The notes beneath the pieces are model-generated. The model did no database searches. It was given only the letters and a program-made list of their open reading frames with translations, and had not been told where the DNA came from. From the NCBI RefSeq assembly GCF_000828575.1, contig NZ_AP011952.1, positions 124,001 through 188,000 of the forward strand: a stretch of 64,000 bases of DNA. Reading direction: 5' to 3'. The DNA comes from Methanothermobacter sp. CaT2. Lineage in GTDB: Archaea; Methanobacteriota; Methanobacteria; Methanobacteriales; Methanothermobacteraceae. Shown here one piece after another: positions 8,045-17,140 of this stretch (position 1 is the stretch's first letter; the number at the start of each line of letters is the position of its first letter). The position numbers were made by a program, and so were the translations under genes.

Positions 8045-9322
8045 CTACTTTGAGGACTCCAGAACATCCAGAAGGGCATGCGAGATATCCCTGAAACTGT
8101 AACCCTCACTCACAAGGTTTCCCAGGAGCTCGGAGTCACCGTAACTCTTGGATTTAAGGTTTCTACGGAGCACCTCCACAAGGTCCTCCTCGTAACCCCT
8201 CCTTATCTCCTGTGGGGATGGCATGTTGCTCTTCTTTATCCTTTTACCTGTGAATGACTGGATTCGCCTTAACCTGTGGACCTCCCTTCCAACAACCAGT
8301 GTGAAGGATTTTCCACTTGAACCGGCACGCCCGGTACGCCCTATCCTGTGAACATAGTACTCGTTCTCGAATGGGAGATCATAGTTGACAACGACCTCCA
8401 CATCGGGTACATGTATACCCCGTGCAGCAACATCAGTTGCAATGAGGAGGTTGAACCTTCCCTTCCTGAAGCGTTCCATGACACGTTCACGCTTTGACTG
8501 TGATAGGTCCCCGTGAATTTCATCCACAGAGTAACCCATACGGCTAAGCTGCTTTCTGAGCCTCTGAACCCTCCTTTTGGTGTTGCAGAATATGAGGCCC
8601 ATTCTGATGTCATTGGATGTCAGTATCCAGTCAAGGAGCTCAACCTTGTCCTCCTCCCTGGTTTTGAAATAGAATTCATCTATCCTGGGGCTGTGCTTTT
8701 TCTCTACACGGAGAATCTGGGGGCTCCTCATATACCTCTCTGCGATCCTTAGCACCGGCTTTGAGATGGTTGCAGAGAACAGCAGGGTCTGTCTCCTTTC
8801 AGGTACGTGGGATAGTATCCTCTCTATGTCCTCTATGAAGCCCATGTTGAGCATCTCATCTGCCTCATCAAGCACGACCGTGGATACACTTCCAAGGTCC
8901 ACGGTACCCCTCTCGATATGGTCTATGAGCCTTCCTGGTGTTGCGACTATAACATGGACACCCCTCCTGAGCTCGGCTATCTGACCTCCAATACCCTGGC
9001 CACCATAGACCGCAAGCACCCTCACATTAAGGTACTTACCTATCCTCCTTATCTCATCGGTGACCTGCAGACAGAGTTCACGGGTCGGGCAGATCACAAG
9101 TGCCTGGGGGACCCTCTCTGGTTCAAGGTTCTCAAGCAGGGGTATGGCAAAGGCTGCGGTTTTCCCGGTCCCGGTCTGGGCCTCGCCAACAACGTCCATA
9201 CCATCAAGTGTAACAGGTAATGTAAGTGCCTGGATTGGGGTTGTACCCTCAAATCCCATATCATCAAGGGCCCTGTTAATCTCCCCTGAGATATCAAATT
9301 CACTGAATTTCAATTCTTTCAT
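8045..9322 (-). CDS. DEAD-box RNA helicase
   Basis: A 425-residue ATP-dependent RNA helicase with all the usual motifs in order: Q-motif (GFEGTTPIQ), I AQTGTGKT, Ia PTREL, Ib TPGR, II DEAD, III SAT, IV IFCNTKR, V TDVAARGI, VI HRIGRTGR. A basic C-terminal extension of about 70 residues follows. The role is probably RNA unwinding in ribosome assembly or RNA decay. ATG 9322 is chosen because GAGGA precedes it; the longer reading from TTG 9361 has no ribosome site. A TTTAAATAGTG box on the minus strand near 9470 may be the promoter. Confidence 0.9.
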   Translation of the reverse strand: MKELKFSEFDISGEINRALDDMGFEGTTPIQALTLPVTLDGMDVVGEAQTGTGKTAAFAIPLLENLEPERVPQALVICPTRELCLQVTDEIRRIGKYLNVRVLAVYGGQGIGGQIAELRRGVHVIVATPGRLIDHIERGTVDLGSVSTVVLDEADEMLNMGFIEDIERILSHVPERRQTLLFSATISKPVLRIAERYMRSPQILRVEKKHSPRIDEFYFKTREEDKVELLDWILTSNDIRMGLIFCNTKRRVQRLRKQLSRMGYSVDEIHGDLSQSKRERVMERFRKGRFNLLIATDVAARGIHVPDVEVVVNYDLPFENEYYVHRIGRTGRAGSSGKSFTLVVGREVHRLRRIQSFTGKRIKKSNMPSPQEIRRGYEEDLVEVLRRNLKSKSYGDSELLGNLVSEGYSFRDISHALLDVLESSK

Positions 9323-9535
9323 TTTTATCTTTTCCTCAATTCTTAAAAATCGATTATTCAATTATCAGCTGCCAGCCGGCAGATCTGAAACATGATAGCC
9401 CCAAAATTTCTGCCAGGCACATGATAATTAAAAATCAGCACATATCCATGTTGAACTCCACACTATTTAAAGTAATGGTTTTGGTGTGAATTAATTTTCA
9501 GGATTTAGTTCATTCCAAGAACCTGTAATCTGGTT

Positions 9536-10156
9536 TCAGATGACTCGCGGGATTTTTTCATCGAGAAATAGTCTTATCACACGCATGGGTGTCACTATCA
9601 TGTTTATCCTTTCATCGTGGTCCTCAACAGGGACACTTTCAATTATCTGCAGCTCATGCACCGTTGTGGCGATGGGGGTATCCTCGCCTATGGCCCCCTG
9701 ATCCCTGAGTTCAGATATCTCCCTGTCGCCGTATCCTCCCCCCTTACCGAGGCGGTTTCCCTCCAGGTCAACGGCCACGGATCCCTCAACAACAAGGTCA
9801 ACCTCAGGGAATCTGCTGATGAATGAACCATACCTGTAGGCCCCCCTTATGGTTGATGCGGCTTTGGCATCTGGAACATCCCCTGAGATTAAAAGGTAAC
9901 CATCCTTTATCTTCGGTGTGGGTATTACAAGGTCCTTTCCATCATCAAGGGCCAGTTTTCGTACTGGGCGCTGGGCAGAATCAGGGGATGAGAATACAAC
10001 ATCTGCTCTTTCCCATTCTATGGTCCTTGAGAGCCTCTCTGCGGCTGCAACTGACCCCTGAAAATCTGGTATGCGGCCATGGGGACGGCTGCTTACACCC
10101 CTATCCTTCAGGAGTTTCCAGATCCTCTCTCTGATTAGGTTCTTATCCATCATCAT
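9536..10156 (-). CDS. 5-formyltetrahydrofolate cyclo-ligase family protein
   Basis: 206 residues of the 5-FCL/MTHFS fold. The hallmark nucleotide-binding loop GKGGGYGDRE is present near residues 138-147. Archaea with tetrahydromethanopterin have a divergent branch of this family whose substrate is unclear. The protein could act on a formylated pterin, or repair one, rather than on folate itself. Three consecutive ATG codons (10148-10156) leave the exact start uncertain. It is the last gene of a minus-strand run with the RDD and HypE genes. Confidence 0.75.
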   Translation of the reverse strand: MMMDKNLIRERIWKLLKDRGVSSRPHGRIPDFQGSVAAAERLSRTIEWERADVVFSSPDSAQRPVRKLALDDGKDLVIPTPKIKDGYLLISGDVPDAKAASTIRGAYRYGSFISRFPEVDLVVEGSVAVDLEGNRLGKGGGYGDREISELRDQGAIGEDTPIATTVHELQIIESVPVEDHDERINMIVTPMRVIRLFLDEKIPRVI

Positions 10157-10183
10157 TTTTCTCTGCAGACAGATTCAAATGGA

Positions 10184-10606
10184 TCATAGATCCTGTTCAG
10201 CATCGTCGTCCACATTCTTCGCTGCACTGACAACCCGTGTACCTGCAATTGCGTCGAGGATCCTCAGACGATTCCTGAGGCGTCCCAGGATAACGTCCAG
10301 GATGAGGGGGAACCAGAGTATCCTTGAAAGGTTCCTTATGACAACCTGCTGCCACCTGAGTTCACCATCCTCTGATATTACAGCGAGACCCATCATCCTC
10401 TTACCCACTGTTCCGCCATGGTACTCAAAGTAGCTGAAATACAGAAGGGTTATGATGCCAAGGAGGGGGAGCCAGTACCTGTAGATTGAGAAAAGGTTCA
10501 GGAGAAGTGCTAATGGATAAACAAGGACTGTTAAGAGGTACATAACCCCTGTAACCACAAGGAAATCAACTAAAAATGCATAGAGCCTCTTCTTCTTAAG
10601 TTCCAT
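10184..10606 (-). CDS. RDD family membrane protein
   Basis: 140 residues with three predicted membrane helices. The RDD signature appears as RLYAFLVDFLVV near the N-terminus, and the conserved HGGTVGKRMMGL loop follows the second helix. The function of most RDD proteins is unknown; some move small solutes or ions. It lies 20 bp downstream of hypE and 27 bp upstream of the 5-FCL-like gene. Confidence 0.75.
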   Translation of the reverse strand: MELKKKRLYAFLVDFLVVTGVMYLLTVLVYPLALLLNLFSIYRYWLPLLGIITLLYFSYFEYHGGTVGKRMMGLAVISEDGELRWQQVVIRNLSRILWFPLILDVILGRLRNRLRILDAIAGTRVVSAAKNVDDDAEQDL

Positions 10607-10626
10607 AACACCCCTCCTGTATCAGA

Positions 10627-11637
10627 TCAGCATACCCTTGGAACAGGATCAGCAACAGGGGCCTCAAGTATCCTCCTGCCTCCAAGGCTTGTTTCAAGGA
10701 TCACATGACTGTCCTGATTCGCTTCACCTATTATCCTCGCGTTTTCACCGTATGGTGCCTTCCTCACGGCTCTGAGGACATCCTCAGCGTATTCAGGGTC
10801 GACACCCATGATGACCTTGCCCTCATTGGCAACCTCATAGGGGTCGATGCCCAGCATCTCAGAGACAGCCCTCACCTCCTCCCTCACAGGGATCATGTCC
10901 TCATCAACAACCATCCCGACCCCTGATTTATCTGCGAGTTCGTTGAGGGCATTTGCTATACCGCCCCTTGTGGGGTCCTTCATTGCGGTAACACCACCAA
11001 CCTCAAGGGCCGCCTCAACCATACCCCATACCGGGGCAACATCCGATTCAAGGTCGGTGTCGAATCCAAAACCCTCACGGAAGGCCATGAGTGCCATACC
11101 ATGGTCCCCCACGCTGCCTGTGAGTATGATCTTATCACCGGGCCTCAGTCCTGAGTCCCTTATTATCTCACCACGTTTCACAACACCTATACCCGTGGTT
11201 GTTATGACCATCCTGTCCAGTTTACCCCTCTCCATGACCTTGGTGTCCCCTGTTACGATTGACACCCCGGTCTCCCTGGAGACAGCGTCCATTGACTGCA
11301 CGATCCTCTCAAGATCCTCGCCAGGGAACCCCTCGCTGAGGATCATTGCACTTGCAATTGCAAGGGGCCTTGCACCCATAACAGATATGTCGTTGACTGT
11401 ACCTGCGACCGATATCTTACCTATGTCACCGCCGGGGAAGAAGAGGGGGTCGACTGTGTGGCCATCGGTACTCATAACTATCTCATAGTCGCCGAGGGGT
11501 ATGCTTGCACCGTCGTCAAGGTCCTCGAGGCCAACTCCGCCGTTAACCCTCGTGTTATGGATATTGGATAGTATTATGTTTGATATGAGGTCCTGCATCA
11601 CTTCTCCGCCTGCACCATGGGACATGCCGATCTTCAT
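10627..11637 (-). CDS. hypE: hydrogenase maturation protein HypE
   Basis: 336 residues of the PurM/AIR-synthase fold. HypE dehydrates the carbamoyl group on its C-terminal cysteine to make the cyanide ligand of [NiFe] hydrogenases. The sequence starts MKIGMSHGAGGEVMQDL and ends PVPRVC, with the required terminal Cys336. DPTRGGIANALNE and the nucleotide-binding motifs VTGDTKV and TGSVGDHG are present. A methanogen growing on H2 needs this for all its hydrogenases. TTTTATACC on the minus strand (11681-11690) is a likely TATA box. Confidence 0.93.
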   Translation of the reverse strand: MKIGMSHGAGGEVMQDLISNIILSNIHNTRVNGGVGLEDLDDGASIPLGDYEIVMSTDGHTVDPLFFPGGDIGKISVAGTVNDISVMGARPLAIASAMILSEGFPGEDLERIVQSMDAVSRETGVSIVTGDTKVMERGKLDRMVITTTGIGVVKRGEIIRDSGLRPGDKIILTGSVGDHGMALMAFREGFGFDTDLESDVAPVWGMVEAALEVGGVTAMKDPTRGGIANALNELADKSGVGMVVDEDMIPVREEVRAVSEMLGIDPYEVANEGKVIMGVDPEYAEDVLRAVRKAPYGENARIIGEANQDSHVILETSLGGRRILEAPVADPVPRVC

Positions 11638-11833
11638 AGATTCACCTGTACAATCTCTTGCTTATAGGGTATCTTGCTGATGGTATAAAACCTTTCATTG
11701 GTGTAATCACATATTGATTAGGGCAGAGGTTTCCATCAGGACAATATTTTATTTAAAGGAGTTAGGATAGATGGATTCAGTGATCCATAGCATACCCTGG
11801 AAGCACAATCTTTTTAAATGGGGGATCCTATAC

Positions 11834-11853
11834 TATAGATAAATTTATCTATA
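11834..11853 (+). promoter_or_regulatory. 20-bp perfect palindrome at the S8e/PolB2 promoter
   Basis: TATAGATAAATTTATCTATA is its own reverse complement over all 20 bases and contains the best TATA-like block upstream of the S8e gene. A second dyad follows at 11862-11880 (CTGAGTTT, 3-nt loop, AAACTCAG), and a third, ATGGAT/ATCCAT, precedes it at 11771-11788. A dimeric repressor site overlapping the TATA box, plus a leader hairpin, is the simplest reading. Confidence 0.5.
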
Positions 11854-11920
11854 CCGAGTCACTGAGTTTCTTAAACTCAGCATTACTGATTCTGATAGAG
11901 ACTTAGATTGAGGTGAAATA

Positions 11921-12304
11921 ATGGCAATCTGGCAAGGTAAATCAATGAAGAAACCAAGCGGTGGAAGAGCCAAGATGAACCGCGGAAAGAGGAAATACGA
12001 ACTTGGAAGGGAACCCGCCGAGACAAAGATCGGTGACAGGCGTGTCAGGATGATAAGGACACGTGGGGGCAACACCAAGGTCAGGCTCGCTGCAGATACC
12101 AAGATAAACGTTGTTGACCCTGAAACAGGTAAGGTTGAGGTTGCAGAGATAAGGAATGTTGTTGAGAACACAGCAAACCCCCACTTTGTGAGGAGGAACA
12201 TCATAACAAAGGGCGCTGTTGTTGAAACCAGCCTTGGAAACGTGAGGGTCACATCCAGGCCCGGGCAGGACGGCGTAATAAACGGCGTACTTATAAAGGA
12301 ATAG
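11921..12304 (+). CDS. rps8e: ribosomal protein S8e
   Basis: A 127-residue eS8 protein of the archaeal small subunit. It has the expected basic N-terminus ([16 protein letters not shown]) and the conserved [14 protein letters not shown] block. It starts at ATG behind GAGGTGA. polB2 follows after 42 bp, so a ribosomal protein and a DNA polymerase subunit probably share a transcript. Confidence 0.95.
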   Translation: MAIWQGKSMKKPSGGRAKMNRGKRKYELGREPAETKIGDRRVRMIRTRGGNTKVRLAADTKINVVDPETGKVEVAEIRNVVENTANPHFVRRNIITKGAVVETSLGNVRVTSRPGQDGVINGVLIKE

Positions 12305-12346
12305 ATTTCCCACCAGAGCCCCTCAACCGGACCCATGGGGTGTCAT

Positions 12347-13012
12347 ATGTCAGATAACCTTGAGGCCGAGATACTATCCCAGGTGAAAAGGTTCCTCGAA
12401 TACATCAACAGCAACCTGCCTGAGGGCATGGAGCTGGAATTTGAGGGCTTTTACAGGAGGGGCTTCTTCGTAACAAAAAAGAGATACGCCCTAATAGAGG
12501 ATGACACGATTGTTGCAAAGGGTCTTGAACTTGTGAGGCGTGACTGGGCACCGATAGCTAAAAAGACCCAGCAAAAAGTTTTAATGGCCATTCTAAGAGA
12601 CGGATCCCCTGAGAAGGCTAGAAAGATAATAAGGGATGTTGTACGGCGCATAAGGGGCGGCGAAGTGGAACTGGATGACCTTGCAATCCACACCCAGATA
12701 ACAAGGGACCTCTCTGAGTACAAACAGATAGGCCCACATGTCATCGCCGCAAAACGATCCCTTGAGAAGGGGCGGCGCATTGAGCGGGGATCCATAGTCA
12801 GGTACATCATAGTTAAGGGAAGGGGCCCCATAAGTCAGAGGGCCTTCCCACTTGAGGATGCTGAGGGCCTGGAGTACGACCCGGACTATTACATTGAAAA
12901 CCAGGTCATGGCCGCGGTATCAAGAATAATGTCATCCCTTGGCTACTCCACAGAGGATATAAATTCTCTCTCATGTGGCGAAAGGCAGAGCAGCCTCGAT
13001 GCCTTTTTCTAG
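12347..13012 (+). CDS. polB2: family-B DNA polymerase, small C-terminal piece (PolB2)
   Basis: 221 residues corresponding to the thumb/C-terminal part of family-B DNA polymerase. It begins just after the place where motif C (DTD) sits in intact polymerases. It carries [13 protein letters not shown] (the KKRY motif), GLELVRRDW and the thumb sequence through YYIENQV. The C-terminus QSSLDAFF is a clean PCNA-binding (PIP) box. Methanothermobacter is known to have this polymerase split in two, so the exonuclease/palm half must be elsewhere. ATG 12347 is chosen because GGGGTG lies upstream; the ATG at 12335 has no ribosome site. Confidence 0.93.
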   Translation: MSDNLEAEILSQVKRFLEYINSNLPEGMELEFEGFYRRGFFVTKKRYALIEDDTIVAKGLELVRRDWAPIAKKTQQKVLMAILRDGSPEKARKIIRDVVRRIRGGEVELDDLAIHTQITRDLSEYKQIGPHVIAAKRSLEKGRRIERGSIVRYIIVKGRGPISQRAFPLEDAEGLEYDPDYYIENQVMAAVSRIMSSLGYSTEDINSLSCGERQSSLDAFF

Positions 13013-13190
13013 AAAACAGGAACTTTATTTTTTCATCTGAGATTTCTATTGCATGTTCTGGACCTCCGCTCAGAGTTATAGGCAGAATAGTTTTACATAT
13101 TATTTTACATCATAATATTATCCGCAGAGAAACCAACACTGTTATAATTGATTAACTATAGAGTTTCATTACAGAGAGTAAGGTGGGAAG

Positions 13191-13871
13191 ATGCTGAAGG
13201 CGGTTTTCTTTGATATTGATGACACCCTCTATGACACATCAGGATTTGCCAAACTTGCAAGAAAGGCTGCCCTGAATGTAATGATAGATGCGGGTTTACC
13301 CCTGACACAGGATGAGGCATACAAACTTCTGAGGGAGATAATCGCTGAGAAGGGCTCCAACTATGATAAGCACTTCAATGTGCTCACAAAGACGGTTTTC
13401 GGTGAGGAAAAACCCCTTCTCATTGCCCTTGGAATGATAACATACCACAACGTCAAATTCGCACTTCTCCGGCCATTCCCCAATACAACATCAACGCTCA
13501 TACACCTCAAGAGCAGGGGATACAGGCTGGGGGTCATATCAAACGGTATAACAATAAAGCAGTGGGAGAAGCTGATAAGGCTCGGGATACACCACTTCTT
13601 CGATGAGGTCGTCACCTCAGATGAGGTTGGCTTTGAGAAACCAAACATAAGGATCTTTGAGGAGGCCCTCAGAAGGATGGGCTGCAAACCTGAAAGGTCC
13701 ATCATGGTGGGGAACAAGTTCAATGAGGACATACTGGGGGCAACCAACGCGGGAATGTCAGCCATACTCGTCAACTCGGAGCTTACAGATGAAGAACGGG
13801 ATCTCATTGAAAAGAGGGGCCTTGATGTTACGGTCATCGATGACATCAGCGAACTTAAGGAGATTCTCTAG
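13191..13871 (+). CDS. HAD superfamily phosphatase
   Basis: 226 residues with all four HAD motifs: DIDDT (residues 8-12), SNG, the motif III lysine in GFEKPN, and GNKFNED. The helical cap and length fit subfamily IA phosphatases, some of which act on small sugar phosphates in archaea. The true substrate is unknown. It starts at ATG after AAGGTGGG. The 178-bp AT-rich gap upstream holds no gene. Confidence 0.8.
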   Translation: MLKAVFFDIDDTLYDTSGFAKLARKAALNVMIDAGLPLTQDEAYKLLREIIAEKGSNYDKHFNVLTKTVFGEEKPLLIALGMITYHNVKFALLRPFPNTTSTLIHLKSRGYRLGVISNGITIKQWEKLIRLGIHHFFDEVVTSDEVGFEKPNIRIFEEALRRMGCKPERSIMVGNKFNEDILGATNAGMSAILVNSELTDEERDLIEKRGLDVTVIDDISELKEIL

Positions 13872-13931
13872 TTAGGATCTCCACATTTATTTGGGGGGAT
13901 GGACATGATTTCATGGATAGGGGGATGAGTG

Positions 13932-15494
13932 ATGAACTGTGATGACTACTACCACGACGAAAACATGGTAGAACTCTTTGAGGAGCTGAAACAGCCAAAG
14001 ACACTTGAGGAACTGGGTTTATCCTACTTCTTTGTGAGGGACCTTGTCCTGAAGATTCTTTTAACATACGGAACGGTTAAAACCCAGCGAATAACTGATA
14101 TTACCGGCATACACCTGGATATAATTGAGGATGTCCTTGGCCAGATGGAGAAGGATGGTTTCTGCGCCCAGGTGGGCGGAAGCTTCCTCTTCTCCAGTGT
14201 TGAGTATACACTGACAAAGAGGGGGGTTGAAAAGGCCCGCCTTGTAATGGAGGAAAACCCTTATATTGGAATGGCCCCTGTGCCCTATGAGAGATACTTT
14301 GAGCTGATGGCTAAACAGCTCAGGAACCGTTTCCCAATAAAGATACCCCCAGAGGTTATTGAAAGGGCCTTCAGGGATGTTGTCGGCCTATCATATGCAA
14401 AGGAATGTCTTGTTGAGTCATGCACCATCGGGAAGGGGCTTTTTGTTTATGGCGCTCCGGGAACAGGTAAAACCTTCATCATAAGCAAGGCATCGGACCT
14501 TCTACCCCCCGTTGTGATTCCCCGCTTTATAGAGTTCAGCGGGAGGGTTATACAGATATATGACCCTGACTTCCACAAGCCCTGTCCCGAAGAACCGGAT
14601 GACCCCCGCTGGATAAAGATACACGCCCCATTCGTTTTCACAGGTTCTGAACTGAGCCTCAATGAACTTGAGACCACCTACAATATGAATAAGGGTGTGT
14701 ATGAGACATCCCCCCTGATAAAGGCCAACGGGGGAGTGCTGCTCATTGACGACCTTGGGAGGCAGAGGGATGACCATGAGGTGATCCTCAACCGCCTCAT
14801 AGTGCCCCTTGAGAACAAGAAGGACGTCATATACATAAGGGGGGTCCCGGTTATATTCCACACCCACTTCATCCCTGCATTCTCAACCAACCTTGATGTG
14901 AGCATAATGGACGAGGCACACCTCAGGAGGGCACCTCTACACATATTCCTCAGAAACCCCCCTGTTGAGAATGTTGCGGAGGTATTCAGGCGCAACCTTG
15001 ATGCCACAGGTGAGGATTACGATGAAGAGGTTGTGGAAAGAATTAAGATGGTGTACACTCCAGTTGCCGATGGCGGCGAGGGCCTGCAGCCAAGCTATGC
15101 GCATGCCCGTGACCTTGCACAGATTGCCCAGGCAGTGAGGATAAACATGGAAAAGGATAGGATCGACCTTGAGGTCATTGAAAGGGCCCTTGATAAGCAT
15201 GTCCTCATAGCACTCCAGAGGATGGATATCGACATCAGTCAGGTGCATCACAGTGTAAGGACATTCCGTGTTGTGACCCCTGAACCTGAGAGTGCCGAGA
15301 GGGTGCTTAAACTCTACGGCGCCCTCACGGTTGCAATGGAGGATGGGGGTGTTCTAGTGGACTTTGAGGACTCAATAAGTCCATCTCAGCTTCTGGCCCA
15401 TCTGCAGGGTGAGGGTGTTTCTGTGGGAAGGGTTGAGGTGGTGGCTGAAACCAACCGTGAAATTAAAAAGACCATACTTGAATACAGTGGATGA
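13932..15494 (+). CDS. AAA ATPase with N-terminal winged helix
   Basis: About 520 residues. An N-terminal region with helix-turn-helix character is followed by an ATPase domain: Walker A GAPGTGKT, Walker B GVLLIDDLG, sensor-1 STN, then an Arg pair in DEAHLRRAPLHIF. The C-terminal 150 residues look helical with a small alpha/beta tail. Similar ATPases occur scattered in bacteria and methanogens without assigned function; I cannot name the activity. GTG 13929 or ATG 13932 may be the start, both behind AGGGGG. The stop overlaps the next gene's start (ATGA), so the two products are probably made together. Confidence 0.75.
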   Translation: MNCDDYYHDENMVELFEELKQPKTLEELGLSYFFVRDLVLKILLTYGTVKTQRITDITGIHLDIIEDVLGQMEKDGFCAQVGGSFLFSSVEYTLTKRGVEKARLVMEENPYIGMAPVPYERYFELMAKQLRNRFPIKIPPEVIERAFRDVVGLSYAKECLVESCTIGKGLFVYGAPGTGKTFIISKASDLLPPVVIPRFIEFSGRVIQIYDPDFHKPCPEEPDDPRWIKIHAPFVFTGSELSLNELETTYNMNKGVYETSPLIKANGGVLLIDDLGRQRDDHEVILNRLIVPLENKKDVIYIRGVPVIFHTHFIPAFSTNLDVSIMDEAHLRRAPLHIFLRNPPVENVAEVFRRNLDATGEDYDEEVVERIKMVYTPVADGGEGLQPSYAHARDLAQIAQAVRINMEKDRIDLEVIERALDKHVLIALQRMDIDISQVHHSVRTFRVVTPEPESAERVLKLYGALTVAMEDGGVLVDFEDSISPSQLLAHLQGEGVSVGRVEVVAETNREIKKTILEYSG

Positions 15495-16306
15495 TATTTA
15501 TGGAGCCACTCCTCGTTGATGTGCTGGTCGCTGCACTTGTATCCCTTGGTGTCTGGACGGTACTTGAGCTCCTACCCTCATTGTTTCCCAGGGACGTGGG
15601 AAGGCTTGCAGCACGCATCAGGCCACTCCCATCCACTGCAGTTGAGATATCCCAGTACCTCAACCTCCTCAGAAGTGGAAGGCCATGGCAGGTCTTCATG
15701 GCCCTTGAGGTTATAGGGGATCTCTTCAGGATTAAAATCCGGGAACTTGAGTCCCTGAAGTATGAGGAATGGAAGAGGGAGGTTGAATCCCAGAAGGAAA
15801 GGATGGAGAGGAGGGGGCTCAGTGACGATGAAATACTCCACCTTGAGGCTGGAAGGGAGATGATCCAGAACTCCAATAACCGGAATCTTAAATCAGGAGG
15901 GGGTCTTTATTCCAGCCCAGAAGAGGAGGAGTTCATAAGGATCAGAAATCATAAAAAGAATTTGTTACCTGATTTGAGGGATAAGTATTCTGATTTCAGG
16001 ATATGGGCGCTGAAGAACAGGGACATCCTCAGGTATGTCCAGGAGAGGGTCTTCAGAAGGGAGGAACTTGACCTTGAAAACCTGAGGGACCATAGCAGGG
16101 AGTGGGCCCTCGTGAATATATGGGGGATGGAGCCACCTGAGAGTTACTCTGAGGATGAGATCCTTGAGGATATTCTCCTGTATATTGAAATAAAGGATGA
16201 TAACATTATCAGTAAATTCGCCCATGGTCTGAGCAGTCACAGCGACTCCCTGAGGTACCTCGATAAGGTTATATCGGCTGTTTCAGCCTGGAAAAGGGGA
16301 GGGTAG
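15491..16306 (+). CDS. membrane-anchored protein coupled to the AAA ATPase
   Basis: 271 residues, not recognised. One N-terminal membrane helix (LLVDVLVAALVSLGVWTVLELL) is followed by about 230 highly charged, mostly helical residues likely on the cytoplasmic side. Its ATG overlaps the TGA of the ATPase gene. A membrane-tethered partner or substrate receptor of that ATPase is the simplest idea. The gene is convergent with the ExoIII gene, 14 bp apart. Confidence 0.65.
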   Translation: MIFMEPLLVDVLVAALVSLGVWTVLELLPSLFPRDVGRLAARIRPLPSTAVEISQYLNLLRSGRPWQVFMALEVIGDLFRIKIRELESLKYEEWKREVESQKERMERRGLSDDEILHLEAGREMIQNSNNRNLKSGGGLYSSPEEEEFIRIRNHKKNLLPDLRDKYSDFRIWALKNRDILRYVQERVFRREELDLENLRDHSREWALVNIWGMEPPESYSEDEILEDILLYIEIKDDNIISKFAHGLSSHSDSLRYLDKVISAVSAWKRGG

Positions 16307-16320
16307 CACCTGAAGGATCA

Positions 16321-17094
16321 TTAAACCTCTATCTCAAGTCCTATTGGGCAGTGGTCTGAGCCCATCACCTCTGAGAGTATCCATGACCTTTTAACGTTCT
16401 TTGCGAACTCCTCATTCACAAAGAAGTAGTCGAGCCTCCATCCCACGTTTCTCTCACGGGCCCTGGTCCTGTAACTCCACCATGTGTACTGGCCTGGCTC
16501 CTTGTTGAACATCCTGAATGTGTCAACGTACCCGTTTTCAATGAATTTGTCTATCCAGGCCCTTTCAACCGGTAGAAACCCTGATACGTTGCTGTTCTCC
16601 TTTGGCCTTGCCAGGTCTATCTCCCTGTGGGCTGTGTTGAAGTCACCGCATATCACCGTGTTTCTGCCAGCGTCCCTTTCCCTGTTGACGTCTTCAAGGA
16701 AGGCATCATAGAATTCAAGTTTGTACTTCAACCTCTCATCTGACATCTTCCCGTTGGGGAAGTATATGTTGTAGAGCAGAAAGTCATCAAAATCTGCAAC
16801 CTGTATGCGACCCTCAATGTCGAATCTCTCCACACCAAAGCCCTCCCTGATGGATTTCGGGGTTATCCTTGTGTACATGGCGACTCCACTGTATCCCTTC
16901 CTTTCTGCCGGGGTGAAAAAACTTCTGTAACCCTCAACATGCCTTAGCCTTCTGGGAAGCTGTTCTGGACTTGCCTTGGTCTCCTGAAGACATAGGATAT
17001 CCGGTTTCTCGTCCATGAACCAGTCAAGGAAGCCCTTACGGTATACGGCCCTCAGACCGTTAACGTTCCAGGATATTATCTTGATTTCTGCCAT
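16321..17094 (-). CDS. xth: exodeoxyribonuclease III family AP/uridine endonuclease (Mth212 homologue)
   Basis: 257 residues of the ExoIII/APE1 fold. Visible motifs are [18 protein letters not shown], the YSGVAMYT region, [24 protein letters not shown]-like block, RLDYFFV and GSDHCPI with the catalytic His. It is very close to Mth212 of M. thermautotrophicus, which nicks DNA directly at uridine and at abasic sites and so replaces a uracil glycosylase. Several residues differ from Mth212 as I remember it. It ends 14 bp from a convergent gene. Confidence 0.92.
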   Translation of the reverse strand: MAEIKIISWNVNGLRAVYRKGFLDWFMDEKPDILCLQETKASPEQLPRRLRHVEGYRSFFTPAERKGYSGVAMYTRITPKSIREGFGVERFDIEGRIQVADFDDFLLYNIYFPNGKMSDERLKYKLEFYDAFLEDVNRERDAGRNTVICGDFNTAHREIDLARPKENSNVSGFLPVERAWIDKFIENGYVDTFRMFNKEPGQYTWWSYRTRARERNVGWRLDYFFVNEEFAKNVKRSWILSEVMGSDHCPIGLEIEV

Positions 17095-17140
17095 GGTACC
17101 ACGGGATTATTTCTGTCCTCGGCACCTTAAGTACTGATCA

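Noticed and set aside
9323-9535. Palindrome CTGCCAGCCGGCAG and short repeats upstream of the DEAD helicase as a regulatory switch
   Set aside because: The arms are only five bases and the repeats (ACATGATA) are too short to stand out from background.
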